Positions 11,911 to 20,417 of a DNA stretch of 39,420 nt are shown piece by piece. The notes under the pieces were generated by a model that saw only the letters and a program-made list of their open reading frames with translations, ran no database searches and was not told the origin of the DNA. The stretch is from JALYNX01 sp035292685. Its GTDB lineage: Bacteria > Actinomycetota > Acidimicrobiia > Spongiisociales > ZC4RG35. Location of the stretch: the NCBI GenBank assembly GCA_035292685.1, contig DATDPP010000006.1:1-39420 (forward strand). The letters are read 5' to 3'. Within the stretch, counting starts at the first letter, position 1; each line of letters starts with the position of its first letter. A program made the position numbers and the translations under genes.

Positions 11911-14133
11911 TCACGACCAGGAAGGGGTGAACCTCTTCAGACGGAGGGCGTTCAGCACCACCGAAAGTGACGAGAATGCCATCGCCGCGGCGGCGATCAT
12001 CGGATCGAGAAGCCCGACTGCTGCCAGGGGGATGGCGGCCACGTTGTACCCGAAAGCCCAGAACAGGTTCTGGCGTATGACACGGAATGTTGCGCCGGCC
12101 AGATCGATGGCGGCCGGCGCCAGGCGCGGGTCGTCGTTGAGCAGCACCACGTCACCGGCCTCGAACGCCACCTCGGTGCCCGAGCCCACCGCCATCCCCA
12201 AGTCGGCCTGGGTCAACGCGGGCGCATCATTGATCCCGTCGCCGACGAAGGCCACGGAATGGCCCTCGGCCTGGACTCTCCTCACCAGATCGACCTTCTC
12301 CCCGGGCATCACCTCGGCGTCGACCTCGGTGATGCCGATCAGATCGGCGATCCGCGACGCGGTCCGTTGGTTGTCCCCGGTGACCATGCGGGTGGAGATC
12401 CCGGCCGCCTCGAGGCGGGTCACCGCATCCCGTGACTCACTCCTGACCGTGTCGGCGACCGCGATGACTCCTTTGACCTCTCCACCCCAACCGGCGAGGA
12501 AGGCGGTCTTGCCCTCCCCCTCCAATCGAGTCAACGACTCACGCCAGCGGTCGGCTACCAGGAGGCCCCGGTCGGCCACCAGTTTTTCTTTGCCCACCAC
12601 CACCTCGTGACCGCCGAGAGAACCGACAACCCCGAGCCCGGCCAGGCTCTCCACCCGATCGGGGTCGCGGAGTTGGATGCCGCGCTCGTCGGCCCCGAGG
12701 GCGACGGCCTTGCCGATGGGATGACCGGAGGCCGCCTCGACCGATGCCACCAGGTAGAGGAAGTCGTGCTCGTCGAAATCGCTGAGGACATCGGTGAGGT
12801 TCATGACCCCGGTGGTCAGGGTCCCGGTCTTGTCGAAGAGGACGGTGTCGACATCGCGGGCCCGCTCGAAGATCTCGGCCTGCTTGAAGAGGATCCCGAG
12901 TTCGGCGCCACGGCCGCTGCCGACCATGATCGCGGTCGGCGTGGCCAGTCCCAGAGCGCAGGGACAGGCGATGATCAACACCGCCACCCCGGCTTGCACC
13001 GACTCGGAGACCTCGTTTCCGAGAATCAGCCAGACCCCGGCGGTGACGATCGCCAAGAGGATCACGATGGGCACGAAGATCGATGAAACCCGGTCGGCCA
13101 GTCTTTGGATGGGCGCCTTGGAGCCCTGCGCTTGCTCCACCATCCGCACGATGCCTGCCAGTGCGGTGTCAGCCCCGACTGCGGTGGCCCGAACGCGGAT
13201 CAGGCCCACCTGGTTGGTGGTGGCCCCGAACACCCGGTCGCCGACCATCTTGTCCACGGGAAGGGACTCGCCGGTGAGCATGGACTCGTCGATCGAGGTG
13301 GAGCCGAACTCTATGACGCCGTCGGTAGGGACCTTCTCCCCGGGGAGGACCACCATCAGGTCCCCTGGAAGCACCTCTTCGATGGGGACCGATCGCTCCC
13401 CGCCCTCGACCAATACCCTGGCCTCCCGGGCGCTGAGCTCGACGAGACGGTGCACCGCGGTCGAGGCCCGTCCTTTGGCCCGGGCCTCGAATGCCCGGCC
13501 CAATGTGATAAGTGTGATGATCACTCCGGCGATCTCGAAGAAGACCGGGAGGTCGGCAAAAAGGGCCCAGATCGAGTACAGGTAGGCGGCGAGTGAGCCC
13601 AACGAGATCAGGGTGTCCATGTTGGCGCTGAGATTGCGCGCCTGTTTGATGGCCACCCGGTGGAACTGCCAGCCGCACCAGAGGACCACGGGGGTCACCA
13701 GGGCACCCTGGAGGGCCCGGTTCCAGAAAGTCTCCGGCCCGAGCATGGCGAGCAACATTGCCGGGGCGGTGAGGGCGGCGGCGATCCAGAAGCGGCGCCA
13801 CTGCACGTTCTCGTCGTCGTGGTAGTGGTCCAAGAGGTCACGACCGTGCTCCCCGGATTCATGAGGCGAGATGCGGTATCCGATCTTGTCGACGGCGGAG
13901 GTCAGCGAAGCGAGGTCTGCGCCCTCCGTCACCCGGACCAAGGCCGAGGCGCCCGCCAGGCTCACCGAGGCGTTCTCCACCCCTTCCTGGCGGTTGAGGA
14001 CGCGCTCGATCCGCACCGCACAGGTGGCGCAAGTCATGCCGTCGACGTCGAAGAGGACGGTTTCGGCGTGGCCGGTGTGGGTGTCAGCCGAAGACGGCGT
14101 AGCCCTGCTCCTCGATGGTGAGCTTGATGGCAT
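11911..14133 (-). CDS. copA: Copper-exporting P1B-type ATPase
   Basis: 740 residues from ATG 14133 (a second ATG at 14157 would add 8). An N-terminal metal-binding domain with GMTCATC (near residue 35) precedes eight predicted membrane helices. The translocation motif CPC is in IIACPCALGLATPTA, the phosphorylation motif is DKTGTLTTG, the actuator motif is in MLTGESLPVDK, the hinge is GDGINDAPAL, and the C-terminal helix has FGYNVAAIPLAAVG. These define a Cu(I) pump rather than a Zn/Cd pump. Its start overlaps the end of copZ by 50 bases in another frame, since no start codon exists between the copZ stop and the metal-binding motif. No CsoR or CueR regulator is seen. Confidence 0.93.
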   Translation of the reverse strand: MPSSSPSRSRATPSSADTHTGHAETVLFDVDGMTCATCAVRIERVLNRQEGVENASVSLAGASALVRVTEGADLASLTSAVDKIGYRISPHESGEHGRDLLDHYHDDENVQWRRFWIAAALTAPAMLLAMLGPETFWNRALQGALVTPVVLWCGWQFHRVAIKQARNLSANMDTLISLGSLAAYLYSIWALFADLPVFFEIAGVIITLITLGRAFEARAKGRASTAVHRLVELSAREARVLVEGGERSVPIEEVLPGDLMVVLPGEKVPTDGVIEFGSTSIDESMLTGESLPVDKMVGDRVFGATTNQVGLIRVRATAVGADTALAGIVRMVEQAQGSKAPIQRLADRVSSIFVPIVILLAIVTAGVWLILGNEVSESVQAGVAVLIIACPCALGLATPTAIMVGSGRGAELGILFKQAEIFERARDVDTVLFDKTGTLTTGVMNLTDVLSDFDEHDFLYLVASVEAASGHPIGKAVALGADERGIQLRDPDRVESLAGLGVVGSLGGHEVVVGKEKLVADRGLLVADRWRESLTRLEGEGKTAFLAGWGGEVKGVIAVADTVRSESRDAVTRLEAAGISTRMVTGDNQRTASRIADLIGITEVDAEVMPGEKVDLVRRVQAEGHSVAFVGDGINDAPALTQADLGMAVGSGTEVAFEAGDVVLLNDDPRLAPAAIDLAGATFRVIRQNLFWAFGYNVAAIPLAAVGLLDPMIAAAAMAFSSLSVVLNALRLKRFTPSWS

Positions 14134-14293
14134 CGAGATCGGTCCTGGTGTCGTCATAGGTGACGTCGACCGTCGCCTCGGGGATGGCCACCTCGACGGA
14201 GGAGACCCCGTCCAGGGCCCGGACCGCGCCCTCGATGCTCATCTTGCAGTGATCACAGTGGATCTCGGGAGCTTGGAGTGTTACCTGTTGCAT
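14084..14293 (-). CDS. copZ: Copper chaperone, heavy-metal-associated domain
   Basis: 69 residues from ATG 14293 (a TTG three codons upstream is an alternative). A single ferredoxin-like HMA domain, with the metal loop IHCDHCKMSIE near residue 12: Cys-x-x-Cys preceded by His rather than the usual Met-Thr. It should carry Cu(I) to CopA, whose gene overlaps this one. The C-terminal part VDVTYDDTRTDLDAIKL and GYAVFG is typical. The two genes form one unit on the minus strand, separated from the gene upstream by a 13-bp hairpin. Confidence 0.88.
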   Translation of the reverse strand: MQQVTLQAPEIHCDHCKMSIEGAVRALDGVSSVEVAIPEATVDVTYDDTRTDLDAIKLTIEEQGYAVFG

Positions 14294-14351
14294 CTGGATC
14301 AAGTGTACGGCCGGACCGGGTCGTTTATTCCGTTGCCGACGGCCCCATTAG

Positions 14352-14381
14352 AGAGAGCCCCGGTCGAAACCGGGGCTCTCT
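14352..14381 (-). terminator. Strong hairpin terminator after the zinc-motif protein gene
   Basis: AGAGAGCCCCGGT (14352-14364), tetraloop CGAA, ACCGGGGCTCTCT (14369-14381): a perfect 13-bp stem between the 14435-14632 gene and copZ. No U-run on either strand. Confidence 0.7.
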
Positions 14382-14434
14382 GGTTGTCTGGCTTGGGACT
14401 GGGAGGGGGAGAGGACCTGTCCCGGCCAGAAGGA

Positions 14435-14632
14435 TCAGGCGTCCTGCTCGTCCATGATCTTGCCCCGGACCCGCGGGAAGCGGACCGGCGCATGGGCGTG
14501 GCAGTACTCGGCCTTGTTGTACTGGGAGAGTTTGGTGTTGCAGCCCGGCTTCGAGCAGATCCGATCCTGGCTGAAACGCCGGGACGGTCTGGTGACTCCC
14601 TTGATGGCTGCCCCTTTTACGATGTCTGTCAT
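14435..14632 (-). CDS. Small zinc-binding-motif protein
   Basis: 65 residues from ATG 14632; AGGAGG lies nine bases upstream, which suits this ATG better than the one at 14638 (three bases). A basic N-terminus (VTRPSRRFSQDR) precedes the putative zinc site ICSKPGC, KLSQYNKAEYC and HAHAP, i.e. Cx4C followed by C-x-x-H type ligands; the end is VRFPRVRGKIMDEQDA. Short actinobacterial proteins with a C-x-x-PGC, LS-x-YN and C-x-x-H pattern are known to me, without a proven function. It has its own terminator. Confidence 0.7.
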   Translation of the reverse strand: MTDIVKGAAIKGVTRPSRRFSQDRICSKPGCNTKLSQYNKAEYCHAHAPVRFPRVRGKIMDEQDA

Positions 14633-14808
14633 GTTCATGGCCCTCCTGGTCGTGGGCCGGTTCTCCAATTAATACGTTGAAATGTCTTCTGTGGTTCTCG
14701 AGAGACGGATCGCTGAGAACTCGTTGTCGTTCCCAACTCTGCGACCTGGTCCCTAAAACGAAGGTAAACAATCCCCCGTTTTGTCTGTGATAAGACGTTG
14801 CGGACCGG

Positions 14809-16782
14809 TCAATCGGTTCCCGTGATCCCTAGTTTACGCAAGAAAGCGCTGTTGTCAGGTTCGCGGCCGAGAAAACCGACCAACATCTGGTCGGCGTCGA
14901 TCGAACCACCCTTCTCCAACACCTCGCGGCGGTAGGCCATGCCCACGGCGGGATTGGTGGCACCTTCCTCCTCGAAACGGCCGAACATGTCATCGCCGAA
15001 GACCTCGGCCCACATGTAGCTGTAGTAGGCCGCGTCGTAACCCCCCATGAGATGGCCGAATGAGGCGAGGTCGAACGTCCCCTCGTGGAGGGGGAGCAGA
15101 CTCAACTCCGCGGCCTGACGCGAGATCTCGTCGAGATCCTTCTCCGTGCCCGGCGCGTGGATGGCCTGATCCGCCCATCCGTACTTGAGTTGGCGCAGTT
15201 GATGAACGGCGATGTTGAGTCGGCGAGCCGCCACCAGTTGGTCGACCAGCGAGTCCGGGATTCTCTCGCCCGTTTCGTGATGCCGGGCGAACTTCTTGAG
15301 GACATCGGCTCTCCACACCCAGTTCTGCATGATCTGGCTGGGGGCCTCGACGAAGTCTGTCTCGACATTGGTGCCCGAGAAACGGGCCAGCTCGGTCCGC
15401 CCCAGGTCTTGATGGAGGACATGGCCGAACTCGTGGAACAAGGTCTCCACCTCACTGTGCTGGAGTAGGGAGGGCACATCGCCCGCCGGTTTGGTGAAGT
15501 TGGCGACCATGGCGCACACCGGGTTCTGATAGCTGCTGTCCTCCAGGCGCCTGCCTGGCACCAGTGGGAACACGGCGGCGTGGGAGTACTTGCCGTCCCG
15601 GGGGAAGAGGTCGAGGTAGAAGTGGGCCAACTCCTCCCCGGTGGCGTCGTCATGCATGGCAAACAGCCGCACATCGGGGTGCCAGACCTCGGGGTCGGCC
15701 ACCTCGCGGAATTCGAGGCCGAACACTTCCTGCACCATGTCGAACATCCCGGTCAACACTGAGTCCAGAGGCAGGTAAGCGGCGACCTCGAACGGGTCCA
15801 CTCCGAAGTCGGTGCGACGTTGCTTTGTGTCGTAATAGCGCCAGTCCCAGGTGCGAACCGTGGTGTCTCCGGTGTCGGCCACCAGCAACTCGCCCATCAC
15901 CGCAAGGTCGGCCCGGCCCTGTTCGGTGAGAGGTGGCGTCAGGTCCTCAAAGAAGGCGGCCACCCGCTCCGGGTTCTTGGCCATGCGGTCTTCGAGCCGA
16001 TGGTGAGCCCAGCTCTTCTCGTCGAATGCCGTGGCGATCTCGTCGCGGAGGGTGAGGGCCTCCTCGAGAATCGGCCGGTTGACCTCGACCGCCTGGTTGT
16101 TGAACTTGAAGAGCAACTGCTCGCGGAGATCGCGTCGTCTTGCGTTCTCGGCGAACGGGATCACATGGGGGTAGGCGAGGGTCACTTTGAGCTTGCCGGT
16201 CTCCTCATCCACTTCCAGCGAGTCGGCGAAGCTGTCGGGCAAACCTTCGAGGTCTGCCCGTTCGACGAGTAACCAGTCGTCCCATTCGTCGATGTTGCTC
16301 TGGAAACGGACCCCCAACTCGACGAGACGCTGGGTCCTTTCCTTCACCGAGGCCCTGACCTCTGGTGGCAGGTCGTGGCCTGCCCGGCGCAGGTCACGAA
16401 GGACGAATTCGAGATGCCGCGCCCTCTCGCCTTCAAGATCCATCGCCTCTTCGGTGGCCGCGTACTCCTTGACCGCCGCGTTCAGGTCATCCCTGAAGAT
16501 GACCTCGACCGCGAAGCTCTCGAGCTTTTCCTCCGCGACCTTGGCTGCCATTCGCACCTCTTTGTCGGGATGGACGTATCCCATGAATGCATACCGGGCG
16601 AAGGCCTTGCCCATGAGGTCGGCGATCCGGTCCAGAGGCAAGAGGGTGTTCTCGAAGGTGCGCATTTCCTTGGCAGACACTGCCTCGTCGATGACACGTC
16701 TTGCCTCATCGAGGGCGAGGTCGACACCGCCCTCGACCGCGGCGACATCCACCGTGGAGAAGCCGAAATCCAGATCACTCAT
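14809..16782 (-). CDS. M3 family zinc metallopeptidase (oligopeptidase)
   Basis: 657 residues. A thimet/oligopeptidase-A-type cytosolic peptidase that degrades short peptides. The zinc motif LFHEFGHVLH (HExxH) and the third ligand Glu in ETDFVEAPSQIMQNW are intact; a long helical N-terminal part covers the cleft. The start is set to ATG 16782, which lies eight bases after TACCGT on the minus strand and so fits a leaderless message; the frame extends 13 codons up to a TTG at 16821 with no ribosome binding site. The end of the amidohydrolase gene is 43 bp upstream of this start. Confidence 0.88.
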   Translation of the reverse strand: MSDLDFGFSTVDVAAVEGGVDLALDEARRVIDEAVSAKEMRTFENTLLPLDRIADLMGKAFARYAFMGYVHPDKEVRMAAKVAEEKLESFAVEVIFRDDLNAAVKEYAATEEAMDLEGERARHLEFVLRDLRRAGHDLPPEVRASVKERTQRLVELGVRFQSNIDEWDDWLLVERADLEGLPDSFADSLEVDEETGKLKVTLAYPHVIPFAENARRRDLREQLLFKFNNQAVEVNRPILEEALTLRDEIATAFDEKSWAHHRLEDRMAKNPERVAAFFEDLTPPLTEQGRADLAVMGELLVADTGDTTVRTWDWRYYDTKQRRTDFGVDPFEVAAYLPLDSVLTGMFDMVQEVFGLEFREVADPEVWHPDVRLFAMHDDATGEELAHFYLDLFPRDGKYSHAAVFPLVPGRRLEDSSYQNPVCAMVANFTKPAGDVPSLLQHSEVETLFHEFGHVLHQDLGRTELARFSGTNVETDFVEAPSQIMQNWVWRADVLKKFARHHETGERIPDSLVDQLVAARRLNIAVHQLRQLKYGWADQAIHAPGTEKDLDEISRQAAELSLLPLHEGTFDLASFGHLMGGYDAAYYSYMWAEVFGDDMFGRFEEEGATNPAVGMAYRREVLEKGGSIDADQMLVGFLGREPDNSAFLRKLGITGTD

Positions 16783-16790
16783 GGCGAGAG

Positions 16791-16796
16791 ACGGTA
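16791..16796 (-). promoter_or_regulatory. -10 box of the M3 peptidase gene (leaderless)
   Basis: TACCGT on the minus strand, eight bases before ATG 16782. It lies upstream of the longer TTG-start alternative's second half, so a transcript from here could only use the ATG. Confidence 0.4.
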
Positions 16797-16825
16797 GTGC
16801 AAGGCGCCACTTTCGCTCCAAGCCA

Positions 16826-18064
16826 TCAGTGAGATGGAGGGGCGAACAGGGCGTTGGCCTGTTCCACCGTCAGCGTTTCGGCGGGGCTGAATCCATGACG
16901 TTGCACCGCGGCCCGGATCCCGACCTCTGGGTCCGGTAGCTCGACCGGAGAATCGCTCCCGCCCAGCAGGGGTATGCCTGCTTCCTGCAAGGTGTGAAAC
17001 GGGTACACCCGTTGCATTCTCTCGTCCCCCAGCCGCTTGTGGAGCCAGGAGGCCTCCGACGCCAGAAAGGCAGGCTGCACCGAGGCGGTGACCCCGAGTC
17101 TCGCCATGCGCTCGATGCCAGCTTCGGTGAGAAGGGAGGCATGCTCCACGCGAAGCTTCGATGGGTCGGCGCCATCCCCGATCAACGATTGGAAGAGATC
17201 GAGCACGACGTCGTTGGCCCGGTCCCCGATGGCATGAACGGCGACCCCGCCTCCGATGTCAAGGGAGGCGTCGGCCATGGTCAACGCCTGCCTTAGGGAG
17301 AGACGTAGAGTTCCGGTGGTGTCGGGGCGGTCGGAGAAGGGCTCGTACATGGCTGCCGTATGACCCCCGAAGCTGCCGTCCGAGAATCCTTTCCAGCCCG
17401 AGAAACGAAGCCGGCCATCGGCTTCCGTGAGGCGTTGGGCCGCGGACACCAGGTCGCCCGGGTTCTCCGTGATCACATAGACGTCGATGTCGAGCGGAAG
17501 GTCGGGCGCAAGACGGCACAGGGTTTCCAACTCGTCGCCAACCCCGCACCAGATCGGCTCCGTCGCCGAGACCATCCCGGTCACCGAGCCCAGCCCGTAG
17601 TCGAGGAGGCCGGCCAGGGCATCGAGCACATCTGCGTCGGATGGGGGCTCGGCAAGCGGCGCAATTGCATTCCCGATCACCAGTAGGGCGGTCTCCCTGA
17701 GCACCCCGGTGGGGAATCCTGTGCGATCCCGGTCGAAGGCACCGCCCGGTGGATCCGGGGTATCGGCGTCTATGCCGGCCAGTTTCAACGCCGCGGTGTT
17801 GGCGACCGCGATGTGCCCGCAGTAGCGATAAAGGACGACCGGCCGGGTGGGGACGGCCTCGTCGAGATCGAACCTGGTGGGAAGTCTGAGCTCGGCCAGC
17901 CCTTCGTCGTTGAGCCGCTGGCCGATGACCGCGCCTGTCGTCTGTTCCGTCCTGGAGGCAACCCGGGTCTTGACCTCTGCGATGTCCACGGAGTCCATCA
18001 ACTCCAGACCGGTCACCATCTGGGAATAACCCAGAGGATGGAAATGGTGATCGTGGAACATCAT
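16826..18064 (-). CDS. YtcJ-like amidohydrolase lacking the usual end segments
   Basis: 412 residues, against roughly 520-550 for typical YtcJ-type amidohydrolases. The protein starts at the metal motif (FHDHHFHPLG) and retains CGHIAVANTAALKLAGID, GWKGFSDGSFGGHTAAM, VAVHAIGDRAND, LRVEHASLL and GGSDSPV, so the metal sites look complete. The N-terminal segment of about 55 residues and the C-terminal segment after LTVEQANALF, which together form the beta sandwich in relatives, are missing. The ATG overlaps the stop of the upstream phosphatase gene by four bases, so the short start is real. The substrate is unknown. Confidence 0.8.
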   Translation of the reverse strand: MMFHDHHFHPLGYSQMVTGLELMDSVDIAEVKTRVASRTEQTTGAVIGQRLNDEGLAELRLPTRFDLDEAVPTRPVVLYRYCGHIAVANTAALKLAGIDADTPDPPGGAFDRDRTGFPTGVLRETALLVIGNAIAPLAEPPSDADVLDALAGLLDYGLGSVTGMVSATEPIWCGVGDELETLCRLAPDLPLDIDVYVITENPGDLVSAAQRLTEADGRLRFSGWKGFSDGSFGGHTAAMYEPFSDRPDTTGTLRLSLRQALTMADASLDIGGGVAVHAIGDRANDVVLDLFQSLIGDGADPSKLRVEHASLLTEAGIERMARLGVTASVQPAFLASEASWLHKRLGDERMQRVYPFHTLQEAGIPLLGGSDSPVELPDPEVGIRAAVQRHGFSPAETLTVEQANALFAPPSH

Positions 18065-18870
18065 CGGAGATGCGCCGGCATGTGCTCGTCGATGATCACC
18101 CGGAGATCCTCATGGATCTTGCCGTTGGTGACCACAAAGGCTGCCGGCTCCAGATCGTTGACAACACCCTTGTTGTCGGTGGCAGTCCCCCCGGCCTCGG
18201 TCACCAATAGCATTCCGGCCGCCGCATCCCAGGGCTTCACTCCTTGAGGCCCTCCGTGCTCCCAGTAACCGTCGAAGCGCCCGCACGCTACCCAGGCCAT
18301 GTCGAGCGCCGCAGCGCCCATGCGCCGGGTCCCTCGGGATCGGGTCATCACCTGCTCCATCACGCTGAGATAGGCGCCAGCATGCTCATGATGGTCGTAG
18401 GGGAAGCCGGTCACGAGGACCGAGCTCTCCATTGATGCGGTGTTCGAAACGTGAATCGGCTGATCGTTGCAGCGCGCTCCCTCTCCCATTGCGGCCACGT
18501 ACTCCTCCTGGCGGCTGACGTCGATGACGACCCCCACCAACGGCTCCCCGTTGTCCCAAAGCGCCACCGAGACCGCCACCTGGGGGATCCGGTTCACGAA
18601 ATTCACGGTCCCGTCGAGAGGGTCGATGATCCACACCCGCGGGCCACGCCAGTCGGCAACGCCGCCGCCCTCCTCGGCAAGGATCGAATCGTCGGGGAAG
18701 TGATCGGCGATGACGTCGGTGATTGCGAGCTCGGCCTCGCGGTCGATGTCGGTCACCGGATCGACTGTCCCCTTCATCTCGGTCTCGAAGGGCTCATCGA
18801 AGCCGCGCCGGACCACTTCGGCTCCGGCGCGTGCCGCTCTCACCGCCACCCAGAGATCGCCTTCCCACAT
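18061..18870 (-). CDS. Inositol monophosphatase family protein
   Basis: 269 residues. A Mg-dependent, Li-sensitive-type phosphatase fold: TVDPVTDIDREAE (about 36-48), EEGGG, the metal motif WIIDPLDGTVNFVNRIP (about 80-96) and WDAAAGMLLVTEAGG (about 215-229). Members hydrolyse inositol-1-phosphate, histidinol phosphate or PAP; the sequence alone does not decide. The ATG at 18870 is seven bases after TAGAGT, suggesting a leaderless message; the frame stays open far upstream, through lnt, by GC bias only. It is divergent from lnt and coupled to the amidohydrolase by an ATGA overlap. Confidence 0.88.
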   Translation of the reverse strand: MWEGDLWVAVRAARAGAEVVRRGFDEPFETEMKGTVDPVTDIDREAELAITDVIADHFPDDSILAEEGGGVADWRGPRVWIIDPLDGTVNFVNRIPQVAVSVALWDNGEPLVGVVIDVSRQEEYVAAMGEGARCNDQPIHVSNTASMESSVLVTGFPYDHHEHAGAYLSVMEQVMTRSRGTRRMGAAALDMAWVACGRFDGYWEHGGPQGVKPWDAAAGMLLVTEAGGTATDNKGVVNDLEPAAFVVTNGKIHEDLRVIIDEHMPAHLR

Positions 18871-18877
18871 GCCCGGC

Positions 18878-18883
18878 ACTCTA
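18878..18883 (-). promoter_or_regulatory. -10 box of the phosphatase-amidohydrolase unit (leaderless)
   Basis: TAGAGT on the minus strand, seven bases before ATG 18870. It is 16 bp from the oppositely oriented -10 of lnt. Confidence 0.5.
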
Positions 18884-18899
18884 CGGAACAGGGAGTCCC

Positions 18900-18905
18900 T
18901 ACCCT
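18900..18905 (+). promoter_or_regulatory. -10 box of lnt (leaderless)
   Basis: TACCCT, seven bases before the GTG at 18913. It fits TAnnnT and sets the start of lnt, for which no ribosome binding site exists at proper distance. Confidence 0.4.
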
Positions 18906-18912
18906 CTCGACG

Positions 18913-20412
18913 GTGACTGGCCTGTTGCTGGTTGTTGGTGGGGCTGTTCTTTCCGTCCTCGCCTTTCCCCGAATCGGCCCCGGGTGGCTGATCCTGCCTG
19001 GCGTCGCCCTGTTCCTGGCCGGGTTGCGCACGGCAGCCAATCGCAAGCAGGGTCTCCTGTTGGGGGGTGCCTACGGTCTCGTCTTCTACGGCGGCTTGCT
19101 TTGGTGGTTTGTCGAGCTGGGCCTGATCGCGGTGATCCCACTGGTGCTGCTGCTGGCGTCGTTCGTGGCCGCCTACGGATGGTGGTTGGCCAAGTACAAC
19201 CACCATCCGTCGGGGACCTGGTTCCTGCTCGCCGTGGGTGGCTGGGCCCTCATGGAGTTGATCCGCTACCGGTTCCCTTTCCACGGATTCGAGTGGGGGG
19301 CGGTGGGGTACGCCCTGTCGGACCAGTTCTGGGCCCGCTTTCTCGCACCGGTGGCCGGAACTACGGGGATCACAGTCTTGGTGGTTGCAGTTTCAGCGCT
19401 GGCGGTGCTCGAGGTGACCAGGCGCTCGTCGGGAGCAGCCCGAGCCTTTGCCCTAATCCCGATCGTGGTGGCGGTCGGTTTCTCGCTTCCAACCCTCTTC
19501 ACCAGCTACGACTTCGGCCCCCCCTATCCGGTGGCGATCGTCCAAGGTTCCACTCCCTGCCCCTTCGAGCATTGCCCGCCCGACGAGCGGCTCCGCACCT
19601 TCGAGCAACATCTGGAGTTGACCCGGACCATCGCGCCCGGATCGGTGGAGTTGGTGGTGTGGTCCGAGGGGTCGACCGGCGGTTTCAACGCCGACCCGGT
19701 GCAGAACCCCGAGATCGGGGAGGCAATCGGGGCCGAAGCACGAAGGATCGGGGCCTGGTTCCTGGTGGGCAGCGATCGCCCGCTCAACGAGACCCATTGG
19801 GTCAACGCAAATGTCGTCTTCAACCCGGAGGGAGAGATCGTCGGCGAGTACCGCAAGCAACATCCGGTTCCCTTCGGGGAGTACATCCCGTTCCGACCCC
19901 TGTTCGAGTGGATCCCTGCCCTGGATCAGGTGCCCCGGGACATGATCCCCGGCACGGGGCCGGTGGTGTTCGACCTCGGCGATGGGGTCCAACTTGGCTC
20001 GGTCATCTCTTTCGAGGGAGGGTTCTCCCGTTACCCCCGCCAGCACTCGGAAGCCGGGGCCAACCTGATCGTTGTCGCCACCAACGAGGCCTCTTACGGC
20101 CTCACTCCCGGCTCGGATCAGTTCATCGGGATGACCCGGATGCGGGCCGCCGAGCTCCGGTTGCCAGTGGTTCACGCCGCGGTCACCGGCAAATCTGTGG
20201 TCATCGGATTCGAAGGCGAGTTTCTGACCGAGCCCAGCGGGCTGGGCACCACGGAGATCGTCTATGGGGGAGTCCAGCCGAGGTCCCCCTCTCTCTACGC
20301 CCAGATCGGCGATGTCCTGATGATCACCGCCGCCGTGGTGGGGCTGGTCACCTGGTGGCGAGCCCGCAAACCGCTGGTAGCTTCCCCCGACCGCACCCTC
20401 GAGGAGGAGTAG
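18913..20412 (+). CDS. lnt: Apolipoprotein N-acyltransferase-like protein with Ser at the catalytic Cys position
   Basis: 499 residues. Lnt transfers a third acyl chain to lipoproteins at the outer face of the membrane. Six to seven membrane helices fill residues 1-190; a nitrilase-like domain follows and a last helix lies near 475. By alignment to the E. coli triad Glu-Lys-Cys, Glu252 (in VVWSEGS) and Lys315 (in YRKQHPVPFGEYIPFR) are present, but the Cys in the ICYE-type motif is Ser366 (GSVISFEGGF, codon TCT). The spacings (63 and 51) match the family. This protein may be inactive as a thioester-forming acyltransferase or act differently. acs follows five bases after the stop, using GAGGAGGAG as its ribosome binding site. 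Confidence 0.85.
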   Translation: MTGLLLVVGGAVLSVLAFPRIGPGWLILPGVALFLAGLRTAANRKQGLLLGGAYGLVFYGGLLWWFVELGLIAVIPLVLLLASFVAAYGWWLAKYNHHPSGTWFLLAVGGWALMELIRYRFPFHGFEWGAVGYALSDQFWARFLAPVAGTTGITVLVVAVSALAVLEVTRRSSGAARAFALIPIVVAVGFSLPTLFTSYDFGPPYPVAIVQGSTPCPFEHCPPDERLRTFEQHLELTRTIAPGSVELVVWSEGSTGGFNADPVQNPEIGEAIGAEARRIGAWFLVGSDRPLNETHWVNANVVFNPEGEIVGEYRKQHPVPFGEYIPFRPLFEWIPALDQVPRDMIPGTGPVVFDLGDGVQLGSVISFEGGFSRYPRQHSEAGANLIVVATNEASYGLTPGSDQFIGMTRMRAAELRLPVVHAAVTGKSVVIGFEGEFLTEPSGLGTTEIVYGGVQPRSPSLYAQIGDVLMITAAVVGLVTWWRARKPLVASPDRTLEEE

Positions 20413-20417
20413 CACCG

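Noticed and set aside
14294..14434. Copper riboswitch or operator before copZ
   Set aside because: The only structure is the 13-bp hairpin that ends the upstream gene; no recognised copper operator or aptamer was found.
18723..20417. Long open frame continuous with acs, suggesting a 1214-residue protein
   Set aside because: The upstream part is the wrong frame of lnt, reads as Arg/Pro/Gly-rich nonsense, and the acs ATG at 20418 has an ideal ribosome binding site and the conserved N-terminus.
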